Notes: a model not told the origin generated them from the sequence alone. Counted from the stretch's first letter, positions 25,801 through 35,186 are shown. The stretch: DNA of 64,000 nucleotides from Tunicatimonas sp964551335 (GCA_964551335.1 CAZKCO010000014.1:62001-126000), one strand, 5' to 3'. Translations and numbers: made by a program.

Positions 25801-26060
25801 TGATGACCTCCTTTGCGTTTATCTGCGGTTTGATTCCACTCTGCCTGGCCACTGGTGCCGGGGCTTTGGGTAACCGATCTATCGGAACTGCGGCGGCCGG
25901 AGGCATGCTGATCGGTACAATCTTTGGTGTATTTATTATTCCTGGCCTGTACGTATTATTCGCGTCGTTTATTTCTGACAAAAAGAAGAAAAAAACCTAC
26001 CAACCAGAGTCCAAGACTCAGCCCGAGCCTGAAATGGATATGACTCTTTCCAGCAATTAG
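22878..26060 (+). CDS. RND efflux permease (AcrB/MexF-type)
   Basis: A full-length pump of 1060 residues. It begins FDIFIRRPVLSLVISLFITLLG and has two large periplasmic loops. The proton relay Asp pair lies in ALVLAIGIVVDNAIVVVEAV (about residues 396-415), and the TM10 motif LIGLLGKNAILIIEFAIQ carries the partner Lys. The C-terminus is a short cytoplasmic basic stretch (KKKKKTYQ). HAE1-type pumps export hydrophobic drugs, bile acids, dyes or metabolites. The adaptor lies upstream and the channel 9 bp downstream. Substrate choice cannot be read from sequence. Confidence 0.96.
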   Translation: MFDIFIRRPVLSLVISLFITLLGVLSFFTLPVELFPEIAPPSIKVRAKYRGANAEVVSNTVATPLEKVINGVPGMTYMTSVSSNRGTNIVKIFFEEGTDPDLAAVEVQNRVSTVVNDLPDDVIKAGVTTEKSVEGLLMYINIMSDDETLDEKFIYNFADLNVLQELRRVEGVGFAEIMSTKDYSMRIWLKPDRMTAYEVSTEEIVTAIQSQNIEAAPGLTGISNDRAPQVLQYVLRYTGKFFEPKQYEQLVIRASDDGSILRLKDVADVELGNLNYGRIARTDGQPSASIMIIQQPGSNAREVIQLVKDKLASLKASTFPPGMDYKITYDVSRFLDASINEVVRTLVEAFILVFLVVFIFLQDFRSTLIPALAVPVALVGTLFFIEQLDFSINLLTLFALVLAIGIVVDNAIVVVEAVHAKMEEEGMGPREATFAAMKEISGAIISITLVMSAVFVPVAFMSGPVGIFYRQFSLTLAIAIVISGINAVTLTPALCAIMLKNNHGKVKKGPLQWFFRKFNKGYNSFANGYRNSVMFLAGRRVITVLVLLGFFVATWGVSRVLPTGFIPTEDQSMIYVNVTTPAGATVERTKTVLDDVQRTASSIGAISSVSTLAGYSLTNGLSGASYGMGMVSLKSWEEREETIQEVVRQLEEKTRFITDAKVDFFLPPTVPGFGNSSGFQMKVLDRTGGGNLPRMEQVTLNFIEKLIATPEIQNAYTDFDPNFPQYLVRVDQDMAAKKGITINRAMRTMQTLIGGIYVSDFVRFGQMYDVMIQASPEYRTQPEDLLKLNIKNDKGEMVPYSTFISMERVYGPEQLTRFNMYTSATVKGGAAPGYSSGDVIAAINRVAAEELPRGYVHDWYGMTREEVGAGDQAIYIFAICLLFVYLLLAAQYESFLLPLPVILSLPLGVFGAFISLYLLDLQNNIYAQVALIMLIGLLGKNAILIIEFAIQRREAGYSVLRAAVEGSVARLRPILMTSFAFICGLIPLCLATGAGALGNRSIGTAAAGGMLIGTIFGVFIIPGLYVLFASFISDKKKKKTYQPESKTQPEPEMDMTLSSN

Positions 26061-26068
26061 ATTTTTTT

Positions 26069-27481
26069 ATGCTTTTTAGATCATTATTGTATCAGTCGGT
26101 TTATTCTGTACTAGTTCTAGCGCTAGTAGCCAGCTGCAAAATTACTGAACCTCAGATCCCTGCCTTGGCTCCCATGCCTACTGCCTTTGAAGAAGGTGAC
26201 TCGGTGAGTATTGGCGATATTGCCTGGCAAGATTTTTTTTCGGACTCTGTGCTGGTGGCGTTGATCGATACCGGACTCAGCCGTAATCTGGATCGCCTTT
26301 CGGCCGTACAGCGTATTGAGATTGCCCGGGCTAACTACGATATACGGCGGGGAGCTTTACTTCCGTCATTAGATGGCCGCTACCGCTTGCGTTCAGGAAA
26401 TATCCGTAACAACGTTCTCCGCGGAACAATTAACGGGGATGATAACGTAGATGCGCAAACGGCTCAGTGGTTTGTTGGCTTGCAGAGTACCTGGGAGGCC
26501 GATTTGTGGGGAAAGCTCCGCAGCAAACGAGAAGCTTCTTACGCCCGATTTTTAGCCAGCGAACAAGGGGTGCATCTGGTAACCACCTCTCTGGTGGCCG
26601 AAATTGCCCGACTGTACTACGAATTACTCGGACTGGACTACGAGCTAAAAGCTATCCGGAGGAATATTGCCTTGCAGGAGGTAGGACAGGAAGTAATCGA
26701 GATTCAGAAAATTGGTGGACGAGCTACTGAGTTGGCGGTACAGCAGTTTCAGGCACAATTACTCCGTACGCGTAGTTTAGAGTACGAACGACAGCAGAGA
26801 CTGGTAGAAGTAGAGAACCAACTCAATTTACTATTGGGCCGCTACCCCCAGCCTATTGAGCGAGGCGATTCACTATCCGCTCAGCAGCTACCGGAATTTG
26901 TAGACGCCGGAGTACCATCCGACTTGCTTCGCCGCCGTCCCGACGTGCAGCAGGCTGAACTAGCCCTAGTAGCCGCCAAAGCCGATGTGGCTGCCGCGAA
27001 AGCTGCCTTTCTTCCCTCGCTTACATTTACCCCCTACATGGGTTTCCAGTCCAATAATTTTCCCTCATTATTTACAACGCCCGAGTCGCTGGTGATAGGT
27101 CTATTGAATGGCATAACCGCTCCGATCTTCCAGCAAAACCGGCTCAAAGCCGAGTACTCCCAAATGGTGGCTCAAAACCTGCAAGCTTTTTATGACTATC
27201 AGCAGTCTATTCTTACCGGATATCAGGAGGTGCTAACCAGTCTGCAGCGAGTAGAAAACTTCCGGCAGGCCTACGAACTGCGGCAGCAGGAAACCGATGT
27301 GCTACTAGCCGCCGTGAGTACCTCTAACGACTTGTTTGCCGCCGGCTACGCTACCTATCTGGAAATAATTACCGCTCAGGAACGTGTGCTGGAGGCTGAA
27401 CTGGGCATGATTAACACCCGCAAGGAAATCTTCCTTGCCCTCACTTCCCTCTATCAGTCCCTCGGCGGTGGCTGGCAGTAG
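26069..27481 (+). CDS. Efflux outer-membrane channel (NodT/OprM family lipoprotein)
   Basis: A 470-residue TolC-like lipoprotein (leader ending VASC, Cys23). It contains the family marks WQDFFSDSVLVALIDTGLSRN, WFVGLQSTWEADLWGKLRSKR, PSDLLRRRPDVQQAELALVAA and KAAFLPSLTFTPYMGF, plus a repeated helical half of the NodT type. The channel docks on the adaptor to give an exit duct across the outer membrane. It is the last gene of the efflux operon. Confidence 0.95.
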   Translation: MLFRSLLYQSVYSVLVLALVASCKITEPQIPALAPMPTAFEEGDSVSIGDIAWQDFFSDSVLVALIDTGLSRNLDRLSAVQRIEIARANYDIRRGALLPSLDGRYRLRSGNIRNNVLRGTINGDDNVDAQTAQWFVGLQSTWEADLWGKLRSKREASYARFLASEQGVHLVTTSLVAEIARLYYELLGLDYELKAIRRNIALQEVGQEVIEIQKIGGRATELAVQQFQAQLLRTRSLEYERQQRLVEVENQLNLLLGRYPQPIERGDSLSAQQLPEFVDAGVPSDLLRRRPDVQQAELALVAAKADVAAAKAAFLPSLTFTPYMGFQSNNFPSLFTTPESLVIGLLNGITAPIFQQNRLKAEYSQMVAQNLQAFYDYQQSILTGYQEVLTSLQRVENFRQAYELRQQETDVLLAAVSTSNDLFAAGYATYLEIITAQERVLEAELGMINTRKEIFLALTSLYQSLGGGWQ

Positions 27482-27607
27482 GTTGGTTTATATCCTTTAT
27501 GCTAACTGTGTAGGTTTAGTGCCAGATTACGTTTTTACACTTCTGAATTTCACATCCTTAAGAAAGAGAAGTATCTTGCTCAGCAATGTACTACCCAACC
27601 TTTCTCT

Positions 27608-29614
27608 ATGAAACTACTAACAACCGGTTTGCTTACCCTGGCCGCCGCTTATCTATTCGCTTTCTCAGCGCTAGCTCAATCTACCCATACTCTAACTTCA
27701 CCAGATGGTAAAATCCGGGTAGAAATTACCCTCGACGATCAGATTACTTTTGCGGTAAACCATGAGTCCGATCCAGTGCTTGCTCCCTCTCCGATTTCTA
27801 TGGAGCTGGCGGAAGGTGAAACGCTGGGTGCTAATCCCAGACTGAGAAACAAAAAGACCGATGAGGTAGACCAAGCCGTAGAGGCTCCATTTTACAAACG
27901 CAGGCAGATTCGCGATCACTACAACGAACTGAGGCTGAATTTTCGGGACAATTACAGCCTTATCTTCCGGGCTTACGATGAAGGAGTAGCTTACCGCTTT
28001 GCCACCGACCGACCGGATAGCCTGACGGTAATGAACGAGCGGGTAGCCTTCAACTTCGCTCAGGACGCTCCGGTCTGGGCACCCTATGCCAACGTAGACG
28101 ACCATAGCAGCTACGAACCCCAATTGGAGAGTTCCTTCGAAAATACTTACGACAAAGCTCCCATTTCTCAACTAGATGATCAAAGATTGATTATTCTTCC
28201 GGCCCTGGTAGATGTGGGCAACGGCAAGAAAGTCTGCATCACCGAATCCGATCTGGAAGACTATCCCGGCATGTATCTCAACTACGGAGGTGAAGGAAAA
28301 TCACTGAATGCCGTATTCGCCGCTTACCCTAAAGAAGAAGAACAGGGAGGGCACAATAACTTACAGATGCGGGTCACCGAGCGAGAAGACTATATTGCCC
28401 ACGTGCCGGGTCGTCGCACTTTTCCCTGGCGGGTGATGGTGATCTCCGAAGAAGATAAGCAGCTGGCCGATAGCGATCTGGTGTACTTATTAGCTTCGCC
28501 TTCACGAGTAGAGGATATCTCCTGGATCAAGCCCGGTAAAGTAGCCTGGGACTGGTGGAATGCCTGGAACCTCTACGGAGTAGACTTCGAGGCCGGAATC
28601 AACAACGAAACCTATAAGTACTACATTGACTTTGCCGCCGAGCAAGGCATTGAGTACGTCATTCTGGACGAAGGCTGGTCGGTAAACGGCGAAGCCGACC
28701 TGATGCAGGTCATCCCTGAAATCGATCTACCCGAACTGGTAGACTACGGTCAGAAGAAAGGGGTAGACATTGTACTCTGGGCAGGTTACCACGCTTTTGA
28801 GCGCGACATGGAAAATGTCTGTAAACACTACTCCGATATGGGCGTGAAAGGCTTCAAAGTAGACTTTATGGACCGGGACGATCAGGAGGTGATAAACTTT
28901 TACTATAAAGCCGCCGAGTTAGCCGCCCAGCACCAGCTCTTTCTGGATTTTCACGGAGCCTTCAAACCTACCGGATTAAACCGGACTTACCCTAATGTGC
29001 TTAACTTTGAGGGCGTACACGGACTGGAGCAGATGAAGTGGCAACCGCCAGAGGTAGATCAGGTAACCTACGACGTAGAAATTCCCTTCATTCGGATGGT
29101 AGCCGGTCCGATGGACTACACTCAGGGGGCAATGCGTAATGCCATCAAAGCCAACTACCGACCAGTGTTCACCGAACCCATGAGTCAGGGCACCCGCTGC
29201 CGCCAACTGGCCCAGTACGTCATTTTTGAGTCGCCATTCAACATGCTTTGCGATGACCCTACTGCCTATCAGGAAGAGTCGGAATGTACCGAGTTTATTG
29301 CCGCCGTGCCTACCGTCTGGGACGAAACCCAGGTACTGGATGGTAAAGTGGGCGAATACGTAGCCATCGCCCGCCGTAAGGGTAACGACTGGTACGTAGG
29401 TGCCCTCACCAACTGGGATGCCCGCGAAATGACTCTGGACTTATCATTCCTGAACGAAGGCAACTACCAGGCCGAAGTATTCCGCGACGGCATTAACGCT
29501 CACCAGGTAGCCCGCGATTTTGAAAAAACATCCGTAGAAGTACCGAGCAATAAACAGCTAACTATCAAAATGGCCCCCGGTGGCGGCTACGTAGCCCGCA
29601 TTTATCAGCGATAA
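27608..29614 (+). CDS. Glycoside hydrolase family 97, retaining-subgroup-like
   Basis: A 668-residue GH97 enzyme with signal peptide (AYLFAFSALAQ). The N-terminal beta-sandwich (about 25-290) includes SPDGKIRVEITLDDQ and NYSLIFRAYDEGVAYRF. The TIM barrel (about 305-560) includes WDWWNAWNLYGVDFEAG, YVILDEGWS, GVKGFKVDFMDRDDQ and FEGVHGLEQMKW. Asp419 in KVDF aligns with the nucleophile of the retaining alpha-galactosidase-type subgroup rather than the inverting SusB type; an acid/base Glu lies near 468 or 474. The C-terminal beta domain ends PGGGYVARIYQR. It probably cleaves alpha-galactosidic or similar bonds in the periplasm. Confidence 0.93.
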   Translation: MKLLTTGLLTLAAAYLFAFSALAQSTHTLTSPDGKIRVEITLDDQITFAVNHESDPVLAPSPISMELAEGETLGANPRLRNKKTDEVDQAVEAPFYKRRQIRDHYNELRLNFRDNYSLIFRAYDEGVAYRFATDRPDSLTVMNERVAFNFAQDAPVWAPYANVDDHSSYEPQLESSFENTYDKAPISQLDDQRLIILPALVDVGNGKKVCITESDLEDYPGMYLNYGGEGKSLNAVFAAYPKEEEQGGHNNLQMRVTEREDYIAHVPGRRTFPWRVMVISEEDKQLADSDLVYLLASPSRVEDISWIKPGKVAWDWWNAWNLYGVDFEAGINNETYKYYIDFAAEQGIEYVILDEGWSVNGEADLMQVIPEIDLPELVDYGQKKGVDIVLWAGYHAFERDMENVCKHYSDMGVKGFKVDFMDRDDQEVINFYYKAAELAAQHQLFLDFHGAFKPTGLNRTYPNVLNFEGVHGLEQMKWQPPEVDQVTYDVEIPFIRMVAGPMDYTQGAMRNAIKANYRPVFTEPMSQGTRCRQLAQYVIFESPFNMLCDDPTAYQEESECTEFIAAVPTVWDETQVLDGKVGEYVAIARRKGNDWYVGALTNWDAREMTLDLSFLNEGNYQAEVFRDGINAHQVARDFEKTSVEVPSNKQLTIKMAPGGGYVARIYQR

Positions 29615-29632
29615 AATTCATATTCTCTACCT

Positions 29633-29673
29633 CCCCCTTTTGAAGAGGGCCGCTATGGAATAGGGCAAGGGGG
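29633..29673. repeat. Imperfect inverted repeat after GH97
   Basis: CCCCCTT (29633-29639) pairs with AAGGGGG (29667-29673), with inner partial symmetry around TTGAAGAGGG. It lies in the 100-bp gap between GH97 and the NTF2-like gene and is probably a weak terminator or a decayed palindromic element. Confidence 0.4.
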
Positions 29674-29715
29674 ATTTATTCAAATTTCGATTATAACCTA
29701 ATAAACAACCAACTT

Positions 29716-30141
29716 ATGAAAACAATCAGCACACTAATCATCAGCCTTATTTTCACCCAAGTCCTTCTTGCCCAATCTAAAGAAGAAAAAGCCGTAGCCG
29801 ATGCAGTAGAAACACTACGAACGGCAATGGTAGACGCTGACGAAGCCGCCTTAAAAGAGATTGCCCTGGATGAACTCACCTACGGCCACTCCAGCGGACT
29901 GCTGGAAGATAAATCCGAATTTGTGGAAGCTCTCGCCAGCGGAAAGTCTGATTTCAAAAATATGGATTTGACCAATCAGACCATTACCGTAGTGGATAAG
30001 ACCGCCTTGGTTCGGCACGAGCTAAAAGCCAATGTGGTAGATAACGGCAACCAGGCCAGTATTCACCTGGGAGTGCTGCTGGTGTGGCAAAAACAAAAGG
30101 GCGACTGGAAGCTACTGGCCCGGCAGGCGTATAAGCTATAA
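29716..30141 (+). CDS. Secreted NTF2-like/DUF4440 protein
   Basis: A 141-residue protein with signal peptide (SLIFTQVLLAQ) and a single NTF2-like cone. Helix 1 has AVADAVETLRTAMVDADEAA, then LDELTYGHSSGLLEDKSEFV, and the final strands read VLLVWQKQKGDWKLLARQAYKL. DUF4440 proteins are small, sometimes enzymatic, ligand-binding domains. The His in GHSS could line the pocket. Its partner or ligand is unknown, and it stands between GH97 and the large propeller. Confidence 0.85.
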   Translation: MKTISTLIISLIFTQVLLAQSKEEKAVADAVETLRTAMVDADEAALKEIALDELTYGHSSGLLEDKSEFVEALASGKSDFKNMDLTNQTITVVDKTALVRHELKANVVDNGNQASIHLGVLLVWQKQKGDWKLLARQAYKL

Positions 30142-30255
30142 TTTTAGAAACACTTTAGTTCAGAATAATTCTGGTGATGCAGGATATTCTTTTAATTTTA
30201 CTCTTCTTTGCGAAAGTAAATTTCAGAGATGTACACCAACACTTCTAACCTTGTT

Positions 30256-33200
30256 ATGAAAAGATTCCCTACATTATTTTTAGCAATCGGACTATCGTTA
30301 GCGTTCGTTCTCGATAGTTACGCGCAGCGAAGAAACCGCAGCAACGAAAGCAGTACCTCTAGCATGATGGCCGACTCGGTCTTTGCCGGTCTGGAGTTTC
30401 GTAGCCTGGGTCCGGGCTTTATGTCGGGGCGGATTGGCGACGTAGCCATTCATCCCGAAGATCCCAACACCTGGTACGTGGGCGTGGGCTCCGGGGGTGT
30501 CTGGAAGACCACTAACGCCGGGGTTACCTTCGAGCCTATTTTTGACGATGAAGATTCTTACTCCATCGGTTGCGTAACGGTTGATCCCAACAATCCGCAC
30601 GTAGTGTGGGTGGGTACGGGTGAAAACGTTGGTGGCCGCCACGTAGGCTACGGCGACGGAATCTACCGCAGTACCGACGGAGGAGAAACCTGGGAGAATA
30701 TGGGATTGAGAGATTCTGAACATATTTCTAAAATCATCATTCATCCGGAAAACTCCGATGTGATCTGGGTGGCGGCTCAAGGGCCGTTGTGGAACAAAGG
30801 CGGTGAGCGTGGACTGTATAAGTCTACCGACGGTGGCCAGACCTGGAATAAAACCCTGGGTGACGATGAGTGGGTAGGTGTCACCGACATTGTAATTGAT
30901 CCGCTTAATCCCGACTGGATGTACGCCGCTACCTGGCAGCGCCACCGGAACGTAGCTTCCTACCTGGGGGGCGGTCCTGGTTCGGGCATCCACCGTAGTC
31001 AGGATGGTGGTGAAACCTGGGAAGAGCTTACTACCGGACTGCCAGAAGGCAATATGGGAAAGATAGGGCTGGCCGTATCGCCTCAGCAGCCGGATATTGT
31101 GTACGCCGCTATTGAGCTAGACCGCCGCGAAGGAGGGGTGTTCCGTTCGGCCGACCGGGGCAGCACCTGGGAAAAGCAGTCGGATGCCGTATCTGGTGCC
31201 ACCGGCCCGCATTACTATCAGGAGCTCTACGCCTCGCCCCATCAGTTTGAGCGGTTGTACCTGGTCGATTCTCACATGCAGTACTCCGAAGATGGCGGGA
31301 AAACCTTTAAGCGACTGAATAATGCGCATAAGCACGGCGACAACCACGCTATCGCCTTCCGCAAGGATGATCCGGAATACCTACTGGTGGGTACCGACGG
31401 TGGACTGTATGAAAGCTTTGATCTGGGTGATAACTGGCGCTTTATGGAGAACCTGCCGGTTACGCAGTACTACAAAATTGCCCTGGACGATGCCGAGCCG
31501 TTTTACAATATCTACGGCGGCACCCAGGATAACAGCACCCAAGGCGGCCCGTCCCAAACCGATAACGTGCACGGCATTCAGAATTCTGACTGGCGAGTGG
31601 TGCTGAACTGGGACGGACACCAACCCGCTACCGAGCCAGGAAATCCCGATATTGTGTACGCTGAGCGTCAGGAAGGAACGCTATCGCGGATTGACATGAC
31701 CACCGGCGAGGTAGTAGATATTCAACCGCAACCCGCGGCAGATGAAGACTACGAGCGCTTCAACTGGGACTCGCCCATTCTGGTTAGTCCCCACGATCCC
31801 AAGCGTATCTATTTCGCCTCCCAGCGAGTCTGGAGATCGGAAAATCGGGGTGATGAGTGGCAGGCCATTTCGGATGATTTAACCAAAGATCAGGACCGCT
31901 TTGAGTTGCCCATTATGGGACGAGTGCAGAGCTGGGACGGAGCCTGGGACGTAGGAGCCATGTCTAATTACAATACGATTACTTCCCTGGCAGAGTCGCC
32001 GCAGCAGGAAGGGCTGATTTACGCCGGAACCGACGATGGTATTGTGCAGGTCACTGAAGACGGAGGAAATAACTGGCGAAAAATTGACGTGGGCAGCATG
32101 CCCGGGGTACCGGCCACCGCTTTCGTCAATGATATCAAAGCTGATTTACACGATGCCAACACGGTTTACGTCGTCCTGGACAATCATAAGTATGGTGACT
32201 TCCAACCTTATTTAGTGAAGAGTACCGACCGGGGTCGTACCTGGCAGTCTATCGCGAATGATCTTCCGGATCGAACTTTGGTTTGGCGAATTGTACAGGA
32301 TCACGTGAAACCGGAACTGATGTTTCTGGCCACGGAGTTTGGCATCTACTTTACCAACGATGCTGGTAACCAGTGGACCGAACTAACTGGCGGCTTACCC
32401 ACAATTTCCTTCCGCGACCTAGCCATTCAGAAGCGGGAAGATGATCTGGTGGCGGCTTCTTTCGGACGAGGTATTTACATTCTGGACGATTACAGCGCGT
32501 TACGAGGTGTAACCGAGGATCAACTACTGGCGGAGGCTACATTGTTTGAGCCTCAGGACGCTGACTGGTACGTGCCTCGTTCTCATCTGAGCTTTGATGA
32601 TGAAAAAGGCTCGCAGGGAGCGTCTCATTTCGTAGCTCCTAACCCTCCGTTCGGAGCGGTATTGACTTACTACCTAAAAGATGGACTAACAACTTTGGAA
32701 GATCAGCGGATGAAGCAGGAGAAATCTCTTAACGCCCAGAATCAGAGTGTGCCCTTCCCCGGTTGGGATGATTTGGCCACCGAAATGACGCAGGCAGAGC
32801 CGAAAATCTGGCTGGCGATTAAAGATAGTCAGGGCAACGCCATCCGCCGGGTAGATGGCCCTACCGCGAGCGGCTTCCACCGGGTGGCCTGGGATTTACG
32901 CTACCCCTCGCCCTACCCTATTCATTTAGACGAAGAGCCTTCCGAAGACGAACTTCCGCAGGGTCTGATGGTGGCACCCGGCACCTACACCGCTACGCTC
33001 TACAAACAAGTGGACGGTGAGATCACCGAGCTATCAGAACCCGTTAGCTTTGAAGTAGTGCCACTGCGCGAGGGAGCGTTGGAAGGAGCTACCGCCCAGG
33101 AAACTGCTCAGTTCTGGCGTTCTTACGAAGACGCCCTGCGTTCGGCCACGGCCCTGGAGGTTTCATTGAACAATGCCCTGACCAAAGCTGACCGGATGCA

Positions 33201-33570
33201 GACGGCCCTGACTCAGGCTCCGGTAGTTCCCGGCTCATTAGATCAGCAGTTGTACGAGGTAAAGCAAAACTTGCTGGAACTGGAAGAAGTATTGAGCGGC
33301 AACCCGGCTAAATTAGCGGTAGGCGAGAAAACCAAACCAACAGTAGGCCAGCGATTAATGTCCCTGGAAATCGGTATTGGTCACTCTACCTACGGTCCTA
33401 CCGAAACCCATAAGAAAACGCTGGCTATTGTGAAAGATCAGGTGCAGGAAATCCATACCGAACTGGAATCTACCCAGAACGAAATGTCTCAGATAGCCAA
33501 AGCCCTGATAGAAGCCGGTGCCCCCTGGGTAGAAGGCGAACCCGTTCCACCCATCGGCCCAAATAGATAA
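30256..33570 (+). CDS. Very large secreted BNR/sortilin-type beta-propeller protein
   Basis: The best start is ATG 30256 (MKRFPTLFLAIGLSLAFVL, signal peptide ending SYAQ); an ATG at 30229 adds nine residues that spoil the leader. The roughly 1104-residue protein carries many Asp-box turns of the S.DGG.TW type (STDGGETW, STDGGQTW, SQDGGETW, SEDGGKTF, TEDGGNNW, STDRGRTW), forming one or two VPS10/sortilin-like propellers up to about residue 760. A Fn3/FlgD-like segment (GFHRVAWDLRYPSPYPIHL) and a helical tail follow. Such proteins are called exo-alpha-sialidase-like or glycosyl hydrolase in databases, but no catalytic residues are evident. Confidence 0.88.
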   Translation: MKRFPTLFLAIGLSLAFVLDSYAQRRNRSNESSTSSMMADSVFAGLEFRSLGPGFMSGRIGDVAIHPEDPNTWYVGVGSGGVWKTTNAGVTFEPIFDDEDSYSIGCVTVDPNNPHVVWVGTGENVGGRHVGYGDGIYRSTDGGETWENMGLRDSEHISKIIIHPENSDVIWVAAQGPLWNKGGERGLYKSTDGGQTWNKTLGDDEWVGVTDIVIDPLNPDWMYAATWQRHRNVASYLGGGPGSGIHRSQDGGETWEELTTGLPEGNMGKIGLAVSPQQPDIVYAAIELDRREGGVFRSADRGSTWEKQSDAVSGATGPHYYQELYASPHQFERLYLVDSHMQYSEDGGKTFKRLNNAHKHGDNHAIAFRKDDPEYLLVGTDGGLYESFDLGDNWRFMENLPVTQYYKIALDDAEPFYNIYGGTQDNSTQGGPSQTDNVHGIQNSDWRVVLNWDGHQPATEPGNPDIVYAERQEGTLSRIDMTTGEVVDIQPQPAADEDYERFNWDSPILVSPHDPKRIYFASQRVWRSENRGDEWQAISDDLTKDQDRFELPIMGRVQSWDGAWDVGAMSNYNTITSLAESPQQEGLIYAGTDDGIVQVTEDGGNNWRKIDVGSMPGVPATAFVNDIKADLHDANTVYVVLDNHKYGDFQPYLVKSTDRGRTWQSIANDLPDRTLVWRIVQDHVKPELMFLATEFGIYFTNDAGNQWTELTGGLPTISFRDLAIQKREDDLVAASFGRGIYILDDYSALRGVTEDQLLAEATLFEPQDADWYVPRSHLSFDDEKGSQGASHFVAPNPPFGAVLTYYLKDGLTTLEDQRMKQEKSLNAQNQSVPFPGWDDLATEMTQAEPKIWLAIKDSQGNAIRRVDGPTASGFHRVAWDLRYPSPYPIHLDEEPSEDELPQGLMVAPGTYTATLYKQVDGEITELSEPVSFEVVPLREGALEGATAQETAQFWRSYEDALRSATALEVSLNNALTKADRMQTALTQAPVVPGSLDQQLYEVKQNLLELEEVLSGNPAKLAVGEKTKPTVGQRLMSLEIGIGHSTYGPTETHKKTLAIVKDQVQEIHTELESTQNEMSQIAKALIEAGAPWVEGEPVPPIGPNR

Positions 33571-33595
33571 TTGATAGACTAAAAACTTGCAAGAT

Positions 33596-33629
33596 AGAAA
33601 CCTGGGGAAATCGAGTTCTTCAGGTTTCT
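33596..33629 (+). terminator. Terminator hairpin after the propeller gene
   Basis: AGAAACCTG (33596-33604) pairs with CAGGTTTCT (33621-33629), with some inner GGAA/TTC pairing in the 16-nt loop, and is followed by GTATTC. It sits 26 bp after the stop. Confidence 0.5.
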
Positions 33630-33647
33630 GTATTCTTACAATGCATC

Positions 33648-33890
33648 GTGAATAACGAAAGAAGAAATTTTGTTAAGAAATCGATGTTGTTGGGAACGGC
33701 AGCATCTTTCGTGTTTTATGGTATCGCGGCTGCACCCGCCCCAACGAGGAAGCAAATCGGTATCATTACCAACACAGTTATTGATCAGGCTGGGAGAGTG
33801 AAGTACTACATAGTGGAAAATGAACGAGCCGTAAAGGGGCTGAAGTGCGCCAAAGAAAGTTATCAGCACTTACACAGACTATTACAATAA
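33648..33890 (+). CDS. Short Tat-leader protein, possibly a remnant
   Basis: An 80-residue reading frame starting at GTG 33648; the upstream ATG at 33641 is out of phase and hits a stop. The N-terminus NNERRNFVKKSMLLGTAASF is a convincing twin-arginine leader. The mature part is only about 45 residues (KQIGIITNTVIDQAGRVKYY and a helical end). KQIGIITNTV resembles the first strand of exported sugar-phosphate isomerase/epimerase TIM barrels, so this may be a collapsed copy of such a gene. It ends 6 bp before an exported Gfo/Idh/MocA gene. Confidence 0.5.
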   Translation: MNNERRNFVKKSMLLGTAASFVFYGIAAAPAPTRKQIGIITNTVIDQAGRVKYYIVENERAVKGLKCAKESYQHLHRLLQ

Positions 33891-33896
33891 CCAAAC

Positions 33897-35186
33897 ATGC
33901 GAATGAAACGACGAACATTTATTTCACAATCTACCGTAGCTGCGGCTGGAATGGGCGCCCTGCCATTCCGCAGTTTCTCCCGAAACATAAGTAAAGCTCC
34001 TAGCGATCAGGTAAACGTAGGCCTTATCGGCTGTGGTGGCCGGGGTATCAGGGTATTGAACGAGCACTTAGCGCTAGACAATGTACGCTGCCAGGGTATG
34101 TGCGATGTGAATCAAGAACTGCTTGAAGCGGAATCTGCCAAAATTTCTGTCGATACCCAAAATAAACCCAAGCTCTACCAAGACTACCGGGAGATGCTGG
34201 ATAACAAGGACATCGATGCGGTAATTATAGCCACACCTGATCATTGGCACTGCCTACCCACCGTGCACGCCTGTGAAGCGGGCAAAGATGTGTACGTGGA
34301 GAAACCACTCGCTAACTCCATTGAGGAATGCAATATTATGCAAAAGGCCGTAAGAAGATACCAGCGGGTAGTGCAGGTTGGCCAGCAGCAACGCAGCGGA
34401 GCTATCTGGATTGACATTATGAACCGTATCAAGCAAGGTGAGATTGGCAAGCTCTACAAAACCAACATGTGGGCCAATTTCCAGTACGGACTAGGGCCAG
34501 AAAAGGTGCCACCTCAGCCATTGCCTAAGGGACTTGATTTTGATCTCTGGCTGGGGCCTGCTCCCGACCGGGCGTATCATCCTAACTACTACGATTCTTG
34601 GCGACACTTCTGGGATTATGGGGGAGGATTAATGACTGACTTCGGAGCCCATTTGATAGATATGGCGCTATGGGCAAAAGATATTACCGCTCCTCCGACC
34701 GAGGTTTTAGCCTCTGGCGGAAACTTTACCAATCTAGATCGACATAGAGAAACCTATGACGCGCTTTCGGCAATCTATCCTTTTGAAGATTACACCATTA
34801 GCTGGCAGCAGAATGCTTCAGCCAAAGCCGGTCCCTACAATATGATCTATGGCCTGGAGTTCATTGGCGACCAAGGTACCATAGCAGTGGATAGGAAGAG
34901 GTGGATACTACTCAACGAACAAGGAGTTACCGAACACGAACCTGATTTTTACTATCCTCACGCCGAAAACTTTATTAACTGCGTAAAAAGCCGCGAGGAG
35001 CCAAATTGCACTATTGAAATGGGCCGCAACGTAGCATTGTACTCCCACCTGGGCAATATCGCGGTACGATCGGGCGAAAGCCGGCTACTGTGGGATGATT
35101 CAGCTAACAAGTTTACCAATAGCTCCCGGGCTACTGAATTAGTAGTCCCCGAATACCGTAACCCCTGGAAACTCCCTAAGGTCTAA
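33897..35186 (+). CDS. Tat-exported Gfo/Idh/MocA family oxidoreductase
   Basis: A 429-residue NAD(P)-dependent oxidoreductase with leader MKRRTFISQSTVAAAGMGAL. The Rossmann motif is VNVGLIGCGGRGIRV and the family hallmark VEKPLANSIEECNIM is present, where EKP carries the catalytic lysine. GQQQRSG and WRHFWDYGGGLMTDFGAHLIDM follow, the latter bearing the active-site Asp and His. The C-terminus has HAENFINCVKSREEPN. Exported members hold tightly bound NAD and act on sugars or glycosides, as in the GH109 type and 3-keto-glycoside chemistry. The exact substrate is unknown. Confidence 0.9.
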   Translation: MRMKRRTFISQSTVAAAGMGALPFRSFSRNISKAPSDQVNVGLIGCGGRGIRVLNEHLALDNVRCQGMCDVNQELLEAESAKISVDTQNKPKLYQDYREMLDNKDIDAVIIATPDHWHCLPTVHACEAGKDVYVEKPLANSIEECNIMQKAVRRYQRVVQVGQQQRSGAIWIDIMNRIKQGEIGKLYKTNMWANFQYGLGPEKVPPQPLPKGLDFDLWLGPAPDRAYHPNYYDSWRHFWDYGGGLMTDFGAHLIDMALWAKDITAPPTEVLASGGNFTNLDRHRETYDALSAIYPFEDYTISWQQNASAKAGPYNMIYGLEFIGDQGTIAVDRKRWILLNEQGVTEHEPDFYYPHAENFINCVKSREEPNCTIEMGRNVALYSHLGNIAVRSGESRLLWDDSANKFTNSSRATELVVPEYRNPWKLPKV

